DNA of 64,000 nt, from contig NW_026705236.1 of assembly GCF_029867415.1 (NCBI RefSeq), positions 620,001 through 684,000 on the forward strand, written 5' to 3'. Every line of letters starts with the position of its first letter. Within the stretch, counting starts at the first letter, position 1. Source of the DNA: Vicia villosa. Taxonomy: Eukaryota; Streptophyta; Magnoliopsida; Fabales; Fabaceae. The position numbers and the translations under genes are program-made. Shown in pieces: positions 23,008 to 34,745 of the stretch. The notes under the pieces were generated by a model, which did not search any database, had not been told where the DNA came from, and was given only the letters and a program-made list of their open reading frames with translations.

Positions 23008-26000
23008 ATACTGAAAAATTAAAAATAAGACATCCCATCAACAATGCTTATGAATGCAGGTCTCATAATATTTGAAACAAATCAAACTAGTAAAAATAAT
23101 AACAAAGTGGCACATTTAACCATTGAATTTAATTAAAGGATCACGAAAATGAAAAAAAAAATATTGGGACAAATTAGACTGACCAAAGATCATTGTCTTT
23201 TTTTTTTTTTTGGATTTTTTCAAATATTAAAACTAACAAAAAAAAATTAGGAAATGTAACACCCCATATTTTCCGTTTATTAATTTAATTTGGATTTAAA
23301 TTAATTAATTGGAATTTTGGCATTTTAATTTGGATTTAACTGGAAAATTATGGAATAAGAGCTATTGGGCTTATAGTGTAATGTTAGTAAAAGAGGGGTG
23401 CTATTTGGTTAGGCCTTTTACTAAATTGTGTTTATTTTATTTTATTTTTCATAAAATAAGAAAAGAGCCAATTGGGAGAGAAAGAAGAACACGTGAAAGA
23501 GCAAAGAAGAGAAGAAGAAGGGAACCTTCAAGAACTCCAATCCAAGGTAAGGGGGGACTCTTCCTTTTAGTATCTATTATGTGATTATAGGTAATAGGAC
23601 TGATTAGGATATTGTTTGATTCAATTGGATGTATTGGGATTTGGATTATTAGGTTTAGGGAGGTTATAATTGATGAAATTGCATAGATTATTGGTTGATA
23701 ATGTGTTTTTTTGATGTATAATGATGTATAATGATGCAATTGATGATTGTTTGGTTGTATATGATGCTTAGAGTCGATTTTAGACCTTGAATGTGTGAAA
23801 TTGCAGGGTCTGTCGCAGACTTGCGAATCTGCAAAATCGCAAGTCCGCTAAGCGGAGGACCTGACCTGGTTAGCTTCTGTCAAGGGTCACTAGTGGTCCA
23901 CTGAGCGGAGGTCTGAAGGAAGTTCGCTTATACCTCACGTCGCTAGTGGTCCGCTGAGCGGACCCTGCTGTGCAGAAAATTTTCTAAACTTTAAGATAGC
24001 ATATCTTTTGATCCGTGTACCTTTCTTAGTGCCATTTTGAAGTTGTAAACCAAATTAAATAATTTATATGATGAATAGGTGGCATGGGCAGTGGCTCGAC
24101 TTATTTTTAAAAGGGGTTTAATTGCTTTGCGAAATGAAATATTGTGCATATGTGTGATTGTGTGAATATGACAATGTTTGGTGTGGTGACAAATGAACGG
24201 TGGTTATTGTTATGGTTATTATGATGAATGTGTAAATAATTGAATGATTGTGCAAACATGTACATACTTTGTCGGTGACGATAATAGTGAGTTATGGTGA
24301 GACGATGCGGCGCATCGGATCGGTGATGTTTTTAAGTATGTTATATGTGTGCATTCATTCATATGTATTCGGTGATGGATCCCGGTGATGTTTGGATCAA
24401 ATGGTGGACATATTTCCCATTGTGCGGAAATTGTGTCGGTTGGGCCGTATCTCGGTGATGTATAGATCGGTCGGGTGGATTAAGTCCACAGATGATTGGT
24501 ACCACATGCATAGTGTCAGTTGTTCCATATGCATATTGATATAACATGATTGAATGAGTGTCAGTGTTGTATTTTGGTGATGTAATTGTTGGTATGATTA
24601 CTTGATAATTGTATGAAAATCTGAATATAATGCAATTTGGGTGAATGGTATGCTATGACGTTTTGTTGCTTATGAATGCATAATATTTATTAACTGTGAA
24701 TGAGACTCACCCTTACATGCTGTCATTTTTCAGATTGAGGATAACGGCTTTCGACTTGGTGAGGATTAGCTCATAAGTCAGTGTGTTTAGTGTAGCGTCA
24801 AGTGTCATGCTCTGATATTTTAACATTGCGGGACGCTAGTTTTGAGTTAAAAATTTTATTGTTCGCCTTTGGTTTATTTTATGGGACATGGTATCAAAGA
24901 TGTTGTGCCTATCCGTTTGATTAATTTTCCGCTATGTTGACATGAGATGTTTTGAACTATTGATGAATGTTCCTTAGTTGATGCATGACAATAAAGTACG
25001 TTATTTTGTGTTTTAAATCGAATTGTGGCACCCTTGTTTCATGTTACTCTGATTATTTATTTAATTGTTGCGGGGTTTAGAAGGGTGTTACAGGAAACAA
25101 AGTTAAGAAATAAAATAAAGAAAAAGTCAAAGGTTAAATGCCAAGTTGACACGCATGGGACCCGGAATTCAAAACGAGCCAATCATAGCTCGTCTTCTTC
25201 AATGGAACCATTCACTAAAACGTAAACCAAAAAAGCTACTTCAGATCCAAACCAAATGCTCGTTTCTCCATGAAATCTTATGGAACCTGAAGTAAAGTTC
25301 AAGATCTCGCTTCATAGAAAGTCACTGCATCAAGAAAAATGACAAACGAACACATATCCTTGTAGTAAAATGCAGGTCAACATACGACTTTGAACATGTT
25401 TGCAGAAATTTCAAAACGAGAACACAAGCTCGAATTCAGCATGAGTATACATCGAACCTATCGTTCAGCCAGCTAAACCAATCATGAACATAATCACATC
25501 ATTCAGAACTAAGAACCAAGTGAAGGCAAGATGTAAAGGTTAAGTTCTGAGGCTTACCTAGTAGAGAAGCTCCACTGCTTCTTCAACTTGAACAAGATGA
25601 AAATAGAAACCCAGAGGAACTTCAGTTGCTTCCAATAAAACTTCTAACCAAACTTGAACGCGAGCAAGAGAGTATGGAGAAAGAGTTTCAGAAAAGAGAG
25701 TAGCTTTTTCCGAGTGATTTTGAGAGGAGGTCGAGTCTGAATTAGGGGTGGCAATTGGATCCATTAAGCTAAAATCCATCCAACACATTTTGATTATCCA
25801 ATGAATATTTTTATTTTATACTTTAAATCTATTAAATTATATATTTTTAAAAATAATAAAATTTGAAAATACAAAAAATTATTTTTTTCGAAAAAACAAA
25901 AAATCGAGATTTTTCGAAAAAAACAAAAAAAATCGAGTTTTTTTTTTTCAAAAACACAAAAAAATCGAGGTTTTTTGAAAAAACAAAAATTTAAGATTTT

Positions 26001-26048
26001 TTGGAAAACAAAAAATTGAGTTTTTTTTCAAAAAAACAGAAAATTGAT
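23008..26048. repeat. Duplicated host block, copy A (interrupted by an LTR)
   Basis: The sequence at 23010-23254 matches 39989-40241, and 25093-26048 matches 36660-37612 and 40241-41170. Divergence between copies is only a few percent by eye. The match stops abruptly at 26048, just after gaaaattgatt. Copy A is split by the chromovirus LTR at 23255-25092. A minus-strand open frame with a good splice donor (ctactag/gtaagc near 25556) recurs in copies B and C but I do not recognise the protein. Confidence 0.85.
23255..25092 (+). mobile_element. Chromovirus (Ty3/gypsy) solo LTR, 1838 bp
   Basis: It starts tgtaacacccc and ends gggtgttaca, a 10-bp inverted pair. Flanks ggaaa lie at 23250-23254 and 25093-25097, a 5-bp target duplication. 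The uninterrupted host sequence (attaggaaacaaag) survives near 40235-40248. The 3' LTR at 32496-36659 is a close relative. No internal sequence follows this LTR. Instead the host flank resumes at once, so on its own it is a solo LTR made by LTR-LTR recombination. Confidence 0.9.
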
Positions 26049-28557
26049 TAAACCTACAACAATACAATACAATCTAAACTAAAATTATTAGTCAAAATCT
26101 ACATTAATTAATTCAAAGAAAACCTAAATTAAAATTATCAATCCTAATTTAAAAATTACTAACTAAAACCTAAATTAAAATTATTAAATAAAACTTGGTT
26201 TAAAAGAAAATAAATGTAGTAAAAAAAAGAAAGGGAAAGGTTTATAAAATAATAAATAATAAAATAAAAAATAGAGAATTTGGAAAAAAACCTGGCGCCA
26301 ATCTTGTGTGGTGCGTTGATGAGGATCCATGGTGGGGAACGCTTGCTGAGCCTTCTAATCTGGTTTGATGAAGATCCAATGGTCCAGAATTGAGGGTGCA
26401 CCATGGTTTTTTCAGGCAGCGCACATAGGATCTGAAAACAAATTAATTCAAGAAAAATATATGGAGACATGGGGATCGAACCCCTGTCTCGATGGTCACA
26501 TGAGTCTCTTTATTGCCAGCTGCGTTGGATGTAATGTTGTTAAAAAAGTGATAACTAAACAATAAATAAGAAAAGATAACTATAAATGTTAAATTAAAAA
26601 AGAATAGTCGACTGGGCCCCTGGGTGCGCGCTTTTGCCAATCAGCGGCAGAGAGAGAACTAGAAAAATTGATGGACCACTGTGAGTGTTACGCGTGGGAT
26701 CCCACGCCCCTACTGCAGTCAACGAGGAAGAGAGAGAGTGAGAGAGAGAGACCGTTTGACTCGCCAACGGATGTCGTCCACGCGTGCGCACTAATACCCA
26801 TCCACTGTTCATCTTCTTCTTCAAGTTACCTGCGGAAATTACTGCGAACTTACCCATGGAATTACCTGCGGATTTTACGCAGATTCTTCTTCAATTTCGT
26901 GACTTCGCAATGGCCATGAACGAAGCTACATGATTCCAAATCTCGCCCAGATCCACTAAAACGACCTTTGTGAGTTTAATGGCGGCCCTCGTTTGGCCTG
27001 GAAACACCTGCAAGTATCAACACGAATGACATGCATTCCTTTGCCCTAGCCATGGCATTCTTCGTCCTGGGCACCAAAGCTTCATCCTAATGGCTTAAAC
27101 CTTCCTTAAATGGTACCAGGGACTCGTACATATTGTTAGTTTGAATCGAAACATGGTACATCAAGAGATATAAAAGCCAGAACTTGGGTGAATATGCAAC
27201 ATGCAATATCAATATTCCAATCGTCACATATCTTAAATAACAGTGTATACTTACTCTCTATTACCTTTGGAGAGGATTAGAATGATGGTTTGGCTCTGAA
27301 ACTTGCTTGGATGGTGAATACGAGTTTTATCTTTTTCCTTGAAATCTTGCACCTTTGGAAACCCTTGCTTCCTTCTAATTTTTTCGTCCCCTCATGGCTT
27401 ATTATTGTTGAGTATATATAGGAGCAAACATTAGGGTTAATAGGTTTAGAAAGAATCAAACAAATCTAATATTTTGATGGTGAGAAAATTTGATTGATCT
27501 TTTGAATGAAAACTTGCTTTTTCCATCCAAATCTCCTTCCAATCAAATATAAATGATTTGCTTGTGCTCCAAGAATCTCCTTTGATTGAAAAAAATGAAT
27601 CATGTACCAAATTTGATACCTATTTTATTTTATCTTGATTTAAATTGAATAAATTCAAAATTTAATAAAATAAAAAATCAAGGCCATGTATCAACGAAAT
27701 TATTTGGTCCTCATGGTGTTTCTTGGGCTTTCATATGATCCAAAATAAAGTCTAATGATTTAATTCTTTATTTTTAGTTTTTTACTTGATTTATTTGCCA
27801 TTTAAATGAATAAAATTCAAATAAATAGAAATAAAAATGCTAAAAATATAAAGATGGCTTTATAGGCCCTTTTATGGATCATACATGTGCTTGCAATCCA
27901 AAACCTAGGCCCTTGGTTCAAAAGTGCAAAATTACTCAATTAGGGTTTTGTGCACTCTTTGAATTTTGCTCAACTTGTGCGCTTCATATCTCCCTCAATA
28001 TTTAAGATATGAAAGTGTTCTAGGACTTTTTGGAAAGACCAAGATGTCCTCTACAATCCACTTTGGAACCATTTTTCCATTTGGATATTTTATCTTGATG
28101 ATATGGGCTTTGACAAAAAACTGCTTTTGGTTGACTTTCAAAAATGACCTATAATCTTTTGGACCATATCTCTTAAATGAATCATTTTTAGCCTTAGCAT
28201 CAGAGAGAAAAAGTTGTAGAGAATTCAATTTCCTTCAAGATAGGCTTTTGGATGAGAAATTTCTGATGTTCCATGTGAGAGTTATGGCTGGTCAAAGTTT
28301 AGTTGACTTTTAGGTCAAAAACCCTAGTTTAGAAACTTTGAGTTTTGTTGATTTCTGAACTTTTCTTGATGAATCATGATCAACCCTTGATCAAATGATG
28401 AATGTTACTTCAGAATAAGGATGTTGCCAAAAATCAGAAATTTTGACTGTACTTTGACCACGATTGACTTTTAGGTCAAACTAGTTGACTGTTGACTTTT
28501 TGAGCTGTTTTGTGAATCAAAGCTTGAAATATAGTGGGCAAATTTTGGGGTATGACA
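26049..28557 (-). mobile_element. Ogre/Tat-like LTR and adjoining repeat sequence, minus strand
   Basis: The right edge at 28557 reads on the minus strand tgtcataccccaaaatttgc, a typical 5' end of legume Ogre-type LTRs. It continues with several 'gtcaa' blocks (aaaagtcaac, gtttgacc) and a TATATATA box near 27411-27419. Where the LTR ends is unclear, perhaps about 27000-27130. The left part (26049-27000) holds low-complexity A/T sequence, 'cctggcgccaatc' at 26291, a GA-rich microsatellite near 26730 and a tRNA-like T-arm (ggttcgatcc on the minus strand, 26472-26485). There is no coding region of its own. Confidence 0.5.
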
Positions 28558-31500
28558 ACTACGTTCACTACAACAATGATGAAGCTAGTGAATTCTCAAA
28601 GTGTATCAAATTTGAGAATGGTCTTCGTGAGGAGATCAAGCAAGGTATCAGGTATTAGAGGATTCAGCGATTTGTCGATTTGGTGGACTGTAGCAGGATC
28701 TTCGAAGAGGATAACATCAAACTGAAGTCATCTAACTCTCGCGAGTTTGTTGACAAGAAAGGTAAGAAGCCTATGGATAGAGGTAAGTCATATGATAGAG
28801 GAAATCCTAAAGCTGGCGATTGGAAGAGGCCTAGTGGGGGAGATTCTGGTGCTCCCGTTAAGTGCTACAACTGTGGTGAGACTGGGCATAGAAGGAATGA
28901 GTGTAAGAGTGGGGAAAAGAAATGCTTTAAGTGTGGTAAGGCGGGTCATATTGCTTCTGACTGTAAGATGAAGACCGTGACTTGCTACAATTGCAGCGAA
29001 GAAGGCCATATTAGCCCACAGTGCACTAAACCAAAGAAGAATCAGTCTAGTGGAAAGGTCTTTGCTTTGTCTGGGTCAGAGACTACTCCGGAGGAGCGAT
29101 TGATTAAAGGTACGTGTTTTATCCATGGCACACCTTTAATTGCAATTATTGATACTGGAGCAACGCATTCGTTTATTTCGTTGGATTGTGTTAAAAGATT
29201 GGGATTAGAAATATCTGATATTAATGGAAGTATGGTTATTGATACTCCTGCATCGGGTTCAACAACTACTTCTTCTACTTGTTTGAATTGTCTGGTTGAT
29301 ATATTTGGTAGAAAATTTGGGATGGACTTAGTGTGCCTTCCACTTGAACAACTTGACGTTATTCTGGGAATGAACTGGTTGGAATTCAATTGGGTTCATA
29401 TTAATTGCTTTACGAAGATAGTTATCTTTCCTGAAGAGAGCAGTGTTGAGGATTTGGTGATGACTACTAAGCAGGTAAATGAAGCGGTTAAAGATGGGGC
29501 TGCAATGTTCATATTATTTGCATCCATGAAGGTGAAAGGGAAAGCGGTGAGTAATGAATTACCGGTAGTATGAGACTTTCTAGAGGTTTTTCCAGAAGAG
29601 GTTAGAGAGTTGTCACCTGAGAGGGAAGTGGAGTTTGAGATCGAATTAATTCCTGGGACGAGTCCTGTGTCGATGGCGCCTTATCGTATGTCGGCATTCG
29701 AGTTGACTGAATTGAAGAGTCAATTAGAAGAGTTGCTTGAGAAATAATTCATTCATCCTAGTGTTTCGCCATGGGGTGCGCCGGTGTTGTTGGTAATGAA
29801 GAAAGAAGGTTCGATGAGACTATGTGTGGATTATAGACAGCTGAACAAGATTACTATCAAGAATCGATATCCATTATCGAGGATTGATGACTTGATGGAT
29901 CAGCTGGTCGGAGCAAGTGTATTCAGTAAAATTGATTTGAGGTATGGGTATCATCAGATTCGTGTGAAAGTAGACAATATTTAGAAGACTGCATTCAGAA
30001 CGAGGTATGGTCATTATGAGTATGCCGTGATGCCATTTGGGGTTACTAATGCGCCTGGTGTCTTTATGGAGTATATGAATAGGATCTTTCATCCTTATCT
30101 CGACAAGTTTGTTGTGGTGTTTATAGATGATATTCTGATATATTCTAAGAATAAGGAAGAGCATGTGGATCATCTTAGAATTGTGTTGGAATTGTTGAAA
30201 GAAAAGAAGCTTTATGCGAAGTTGTCGAAGTGTGAGTTCTGGTTGAGCGAAGTGAGTTTTCTTGGTCATGTGATTTCCAAGGATGGTATTGCCGTAGATC
30301 CGACGAAGGTAGAAGCAGTATCTCAGTGGGAAGCTCCGAAGTCAGTTTCCGAGATTCGTAGTTTCTTGGGTCTTGCAGGTTACTATAGAAAGTTTATCGA
30401 AGGATTTTCGAGGTTAGCGTTACCATTAACCAAGTTGACTAGGAAGGGGTAAGCATTTATTTGGGATTCTAAGTGTGAAGAAGGATTCCAAGAGTTGAAG
30501 AAGAGGTTGACTAGTGCTCTGATCTTGATTTTGTCGAGTCTGGCGGAATCTTTTGTGGTTTATTGTGATGCGTCGTTAATGGGATTATGTGGTGTATTAA
30601 TGCAGAATCAACAGGTTGTGGCGTATGCGTCGCAACAACTCAAAGTGCATGAGAGGAATTACCCGACTCATGATTTGGAATTGGCGGCGGTGGTCTTTGT
30701 ATTGGAATTTTGGAGACATTATTTATATGGTTCAAGGTTTGAAGTATTCAGTGATCACAAGAGCCTGAAGTATCTCTTTGATCAGAAGGAGCTTAATATG
30801 AGGCAGAGGAGATGGTTGGAATTTCTTAAGGATTATGATTTTGGGCTGAATTACCATCCGGGTAAAGCTAATGTCATTGCTGATGCATTGAGTAGGAAAG
30901 CTTTACATATGTCTATGCTAATGGTGCGAGAACTGGATTTAATCGAGCAATTCCGAGATTTAAGTTTGGTATGCGAAGGTACTTCTAATAGTGTTAAGTT
31001 GGGTATGCTGAAGCTGACGAGTAGTATTCTTGACGACATTAGAGAAGGTCAAAAATCCGATGTGGGATTAGTTGATAAGTTGACATTAATTAATCAAGGT
31101 AAGGGAGGTGAATTCATAATCGACGAGAATGGCATAATAAGGTTTGGTGAACGTGTTTGCGTTCCTGATGTTGCTGAGCTGAGAAAGAGTATTCTTGAAG
31201 AGGGACATCGTAGCGGATTAAGTATTCATCCGGGTGCTACCAAGATGTATCATGATTTGAAGAAGTTATTCTGGTGGCCTGGAATGAAGAAAGAGATTGC
31301 TGAATTTGTTTATTCTTGTTTGACTTGCCAGAAGTCAAAGATTGAACATCAGAAGCCGTATGGAGCTATGCAACTGTTGTTCATTCCGGAATGGAAGTGG
31401 GACAGCATATCGATAGATTTTATTTCTGGGTTGTCGATGACAGTTAAGAAGTGTGAGGCCATTTGGGTTATCGTGGATAGATTGACGAAATCTGCTCACT

Positions 31501-32455
31501 TTATACCGATGAGAATGGATTATCCTATGGAGAGGTTAGCTCGGTTGTATATTGAGAAGATAGTGAGCTTACATGGTATTCCTTCGAGTATTGTGTCAGA
31601 TAGAGATCCAAGGTTTACGTCGAGATTTTGGGAAGGTTTGCAGAAAGCATTGGGTACTAAGTTGAGATTGAGTTATGCTTATCATCTGCGGACTGATGGT
31701 CAAACAGAGAGGACGATTCAATCGTTGGAAGATTTGTTGCGTGCGTGTGTGTTGGAAAAAGGTGGTGTTTGGGATAGTTATCTGTCGTTGATTGAATTTA
31801 CCTACAATAATAATTTTCATTCGAGTATTGGTATGGATCCGTTTGAAGCTTTGTAAGGTAGGAGGTGTAGGACGCCATTATGTTGGTATGAATTCGGTGA
31901 GAGTGTGGTAATTGGACCAGAGATTGTTCAAGAGACGACGGAAAAGATTAAGATGATTTAGGAGAAGATGAAAGCTTCTCAGAGTCGTCAGAAAAGCTAT
32001 CATGGCAAGAGGCAGAGAACACTTGAGTTTCAAGAAGGAGATCATGTGTTTCTGAGGGTTACTCTGACGACTGGTATTGGTCGCACGCTGAAGTCAAGAA
32101 AGTTGACGTCGCGTTTTATCGGTCCGTTTCAGATTGCGAAAAGAGTAGGAGAAGTGCCTTATCGTATTGCGTTACCACCGGCACTTGCAAATTTGCATAA
32201 TGTATTTCACGTGTCTCAGTTGCGAAAATACATTGCGGATCCGTCTCATGTGATTCAAGTGGATAATGTGAAAGTGAGGGATAATTTGACGGTTGAGGCG
32301 TTGCCTATGACAATTGAAGACCGAAAGCTGAAGCAATTGCGTGGAAAAGAGATAGCTTTGATGCGGGTAGCTTGGGGAGGAGCAGCAGGTGGGAATGTTA
32401 CATGGGAACCGGAGAGTCGGATGAAGGACTCTTACCCTGAACTCTTCACTTGAGG
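28558..32455 (+). pseudogene. Chromovirus gag-pol polyprotein, 5'-truncated, with seven in-frame stops
   Basis: A single frame runs from 28560 to 32455 with no indels. Domains in order: gag tail; three CCHC knuckles (CYNCGETGHRRNEC at 28863, then about 28923 and 28983); protease IIDTGATHSF near 29145; reverse transcriptase with CVDYRQLN and VFIDDIL (near 30118); RNase H ([10 protein letters not shown]); integrase HHCC (about 31200-31340) and catalytic D, D, E region; then a chromodomain-like tail (VAWGG...VTWEPES). The tail and TGTAACACCC LTRs suggest the Del/Tekay chromovirus lineage. Stops lie at 28656, 29571, 29745, 29982, 30450, 31854 and 31959. The 5' gag, leader and primer site are missing at the 28557 junction. 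Confidence 0.9.
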
Positions 32456-33098
32456 TATGTTTTCGAGGACGAAAACTCTTTTGGTGGTGGAGAGTTGTAA
32501 CACCCCATATTTTCCGTTTATTAATTTAATTTGGATTTAAATTAATTAATTGGAATTTTGGCATTTTAATTTGGATTTAACTGGAAAATTATGGAATAAG
32601 AGCTATTGGGCTTATGGTGTAATGTTAGTAAAAGAGGGGTGCTATTTGTTTAGGCCTTTTACTAAGTTGTGTTTATTTTATTTTATTTTGGGTTAAATAT
32701 GTTTGCGGTCCTTATAAATATAGTGGTTTTCAACTTTAGTCCCTCTAAAATTTTCCTTCAAACAATGGTCCTTATAAAGTTTTCCATCCACAATTTTGGT
32801 CCTTGCCGTCAACTTTCATTAACGGAAGCTGACGTGGCATGCCACGTGGAAGACAGCTTGGCAAAAATTTGAAAACACTAGAAATTGCGGGGGTTTTAAA
32901 CCTCCTCTAAACAAACCCATAAAATCTTAGGAACAAAGTTCTATCAGACATTTCATCAAATACCTTAGATGCAACATTTTAAATTACAACATTCACGTTT
33001 TCTACCGATTCAATTGTTTCAACAAACATTAATACACACATCCTCAACAAAAAATCTGCCTCACACGCTTATTGAATATTTGTTTTGTCTTCAACAGT

Positions 33099-33191
33099 CT
33101 GAAAAGTTGTGAGCCTGAGTTTCTCATTGCTACTCCAGAGAGGCTCTTGGAGCTTGTTTCAATGAAAGCAATTGATATTTCTCACGTTTCT
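33099..33191 (+). pseudogene. DEAD-box RNA helicase exon fragment inside the MULE
   Basis: After a pyrimidine-rich acceptor (tcttcaacag at 33088-33097) the sequence reads LKSCEPEFLIATPERLLELV and then SMKAIDISHVS. The TPERL block corresponds to the helicase motif usually written TPGRL. Only one exon-sized piece is present. The rest of the helicase core is absent. Confidence 0.7.
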
Positions 33192-33426
33192 ATAGAAAGT
33201 GACATTCTTTATTATTCAAATTAGTTATTATGTAGATGCTCATTGTTTTTCTCTAAGCTTATTGACAGTTGTTAAATGACTTCGTGCATGCCTTGTTTAT
33301 TTTCATGTTAAAACAAGTTCTATTTTGGAAAATTTGGTTAAATGAATTTTTGTAAATTAAGTTATAACTTTTGTTGTTTCAGTTATGTATTTAACTAGGC
33401 GCTAACAAATATTTTTTCCCTGACAG

Positions 33427-33633
33427 AACCAAGATGTAACTAATGCAATTCAGAAGGTTGCAGCTGCCTATGATTGTAGGATTGTTGAGGGTGCTCTTAG
33501 CCACCAAATGAAGCAATTTGTGATTGATGCAAATAAGGTTGTGCTAAATCTAAATGTATCTAATCCAGATTAGAAGCTTGATGATGCAGAGTTTGAAGAG
33601 AATGAAGTTTACCTAATTGATATTGTAGCTAGC
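33427..33633 (+). pseudogene. EBP1/PA2G4 (M24 aminopeptidase-fold) fragment inside the MULE
   Basis: After an acceptor (ccctgacag) the frame gives DVTNAIQKVAAAYDCRIVEG, ALSHQMKQFVIDANKVV and, after one stop codon (near 33571), DDAEFEENEVYLIDIV. This matches the central part of plant EBP1, a nuclear/cytoplasmic growth regulator related to methionine aminopeptidase. It has an in-frame stop and a few extra residues, so it cannot make a normal domain. Confidence 0.8.
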
Positions 33634-34599
33634 ACTGAATTCCTCTTGAACAACCAATTGTATTCCTTCTTATTACCCATCTCACACAAACAAGATATGA
33701 TTCATATTTTCCTGCTCCCAGCTCCATGTGAAAATCTTCTAGTTTGTTTGCATGATATGAAGCAACTTTAACCAATGCTTGATCTATTATTCTACTACTA
33801 TGTTTGAATTTTACCAAATGATTTTATTTTCAGAACTTTCACAATTTCATCTTTCATAACCCTATGTTTAAATGTTTATAATATTTAAAAGCATACATGC
33901 TCATTATTCTTTTGCCATATCCACCCTTATACAATATTTTCATTTAGTGTTTATGGTCAATACTGCTATGGAAAATGCTTGCACGTAGCTATGCATTTTT
34001 ATTTGGATGTCAAGTTTTAAAAGCGTTTGTTATTACTATTATTCTTACAAAGCATTGATGTCCTATGTCAATTTTGGAGCAGCCAGAATCATAACTCAAA
34101 CCTTCTATATATTTTGAGGAAGGATGTCAAGTGCAATAAATTGGTCAAGACTCTCAAATCCATGGGCTGTTCCACGTCCCTTGAATCTGCAGCTACTATT
34201 AATGATAGGTAACACCAAATAAATACCTTTGTGCACAGTTTGGTTTAATTTTTTTATTATGATATTTTGGTTAATACAGCTTTAAGAAACCTCTTGCAGA
34301 TGTGTCATTGGGTTCATTTTATTGTTTTGGTACTTCGACTGTCTAAATGACAATTCTGTAGCAAACTCATTTTCATACCAGTATCACAAAGAGAGGTATT
34401 TCATATACCTGCAAAGAGAGGTCACACAATGGAGGTATATTCATATACCATTTCACGATATGTGTCCTTTTCTTTTCCAAGTGGTTCGAGATTTTATAGC
34501 CTGTCTAATTTTAATGTTTTTTATGAAGGTTGGAGCTCAAAATGATGGTGGAGAAAGGAGTGATGAAATGATGTTGGAGATTTTATAGCCTTTCTAGTT

Positions 34600-34745
34600 T
34601 ATAGTTACTGCTATTGATGTTGCTATTGATGTTGTCGTTGGTGAAACAAATTTGATTGTGATTGGGAATAATGTTGCAATTTTAAATGGTGCATCTAAAG
34701 TGTTTGATGAAATGTCTGCTAGAACTTTGCTCCTAAATTTTTTTG
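34600..34745 (+). pseudogene. Possible PPR-like exon piece inside the MULE
   Basis: The frame contains GASKVFDEMSARTLL, which resembles the 'ARKVFDEM' core of pentatricopeptide repeats, preceded by IVIGNNVAIL. Only about one repeat's worth is visible, so this is a weak call. Confidence 0.3.

Noticed and set aside
23449..23739. 96-aa minus-strand frame also seen at 34983-35285
   Set aside because: Both lie in copies of the chromovirus LTR. The similarity reflects LTR identity.
25558..25788. 76-aa minus-strand frame recurring in host block copies B and C
   Set aside because: Conservation is explained by recent duplication of the whole block. The copies also differ in frame-changing ways (copy C has a deletion), and I recognise no protein. 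The splice donor is noted in the block entry.
26462..26530. Possible tRNA gene on the minus strand
   Set aside because: Only the T-arm/B-box is convincing. No acceptor stem pairing or proper anticodon arm could be built.
26159..26860. Overlapping minus-strand frames of 60-100 aa
   Set aside because: They lie in low-complexity Ogre-like sequence, overlap each other in several frames and show no domain.
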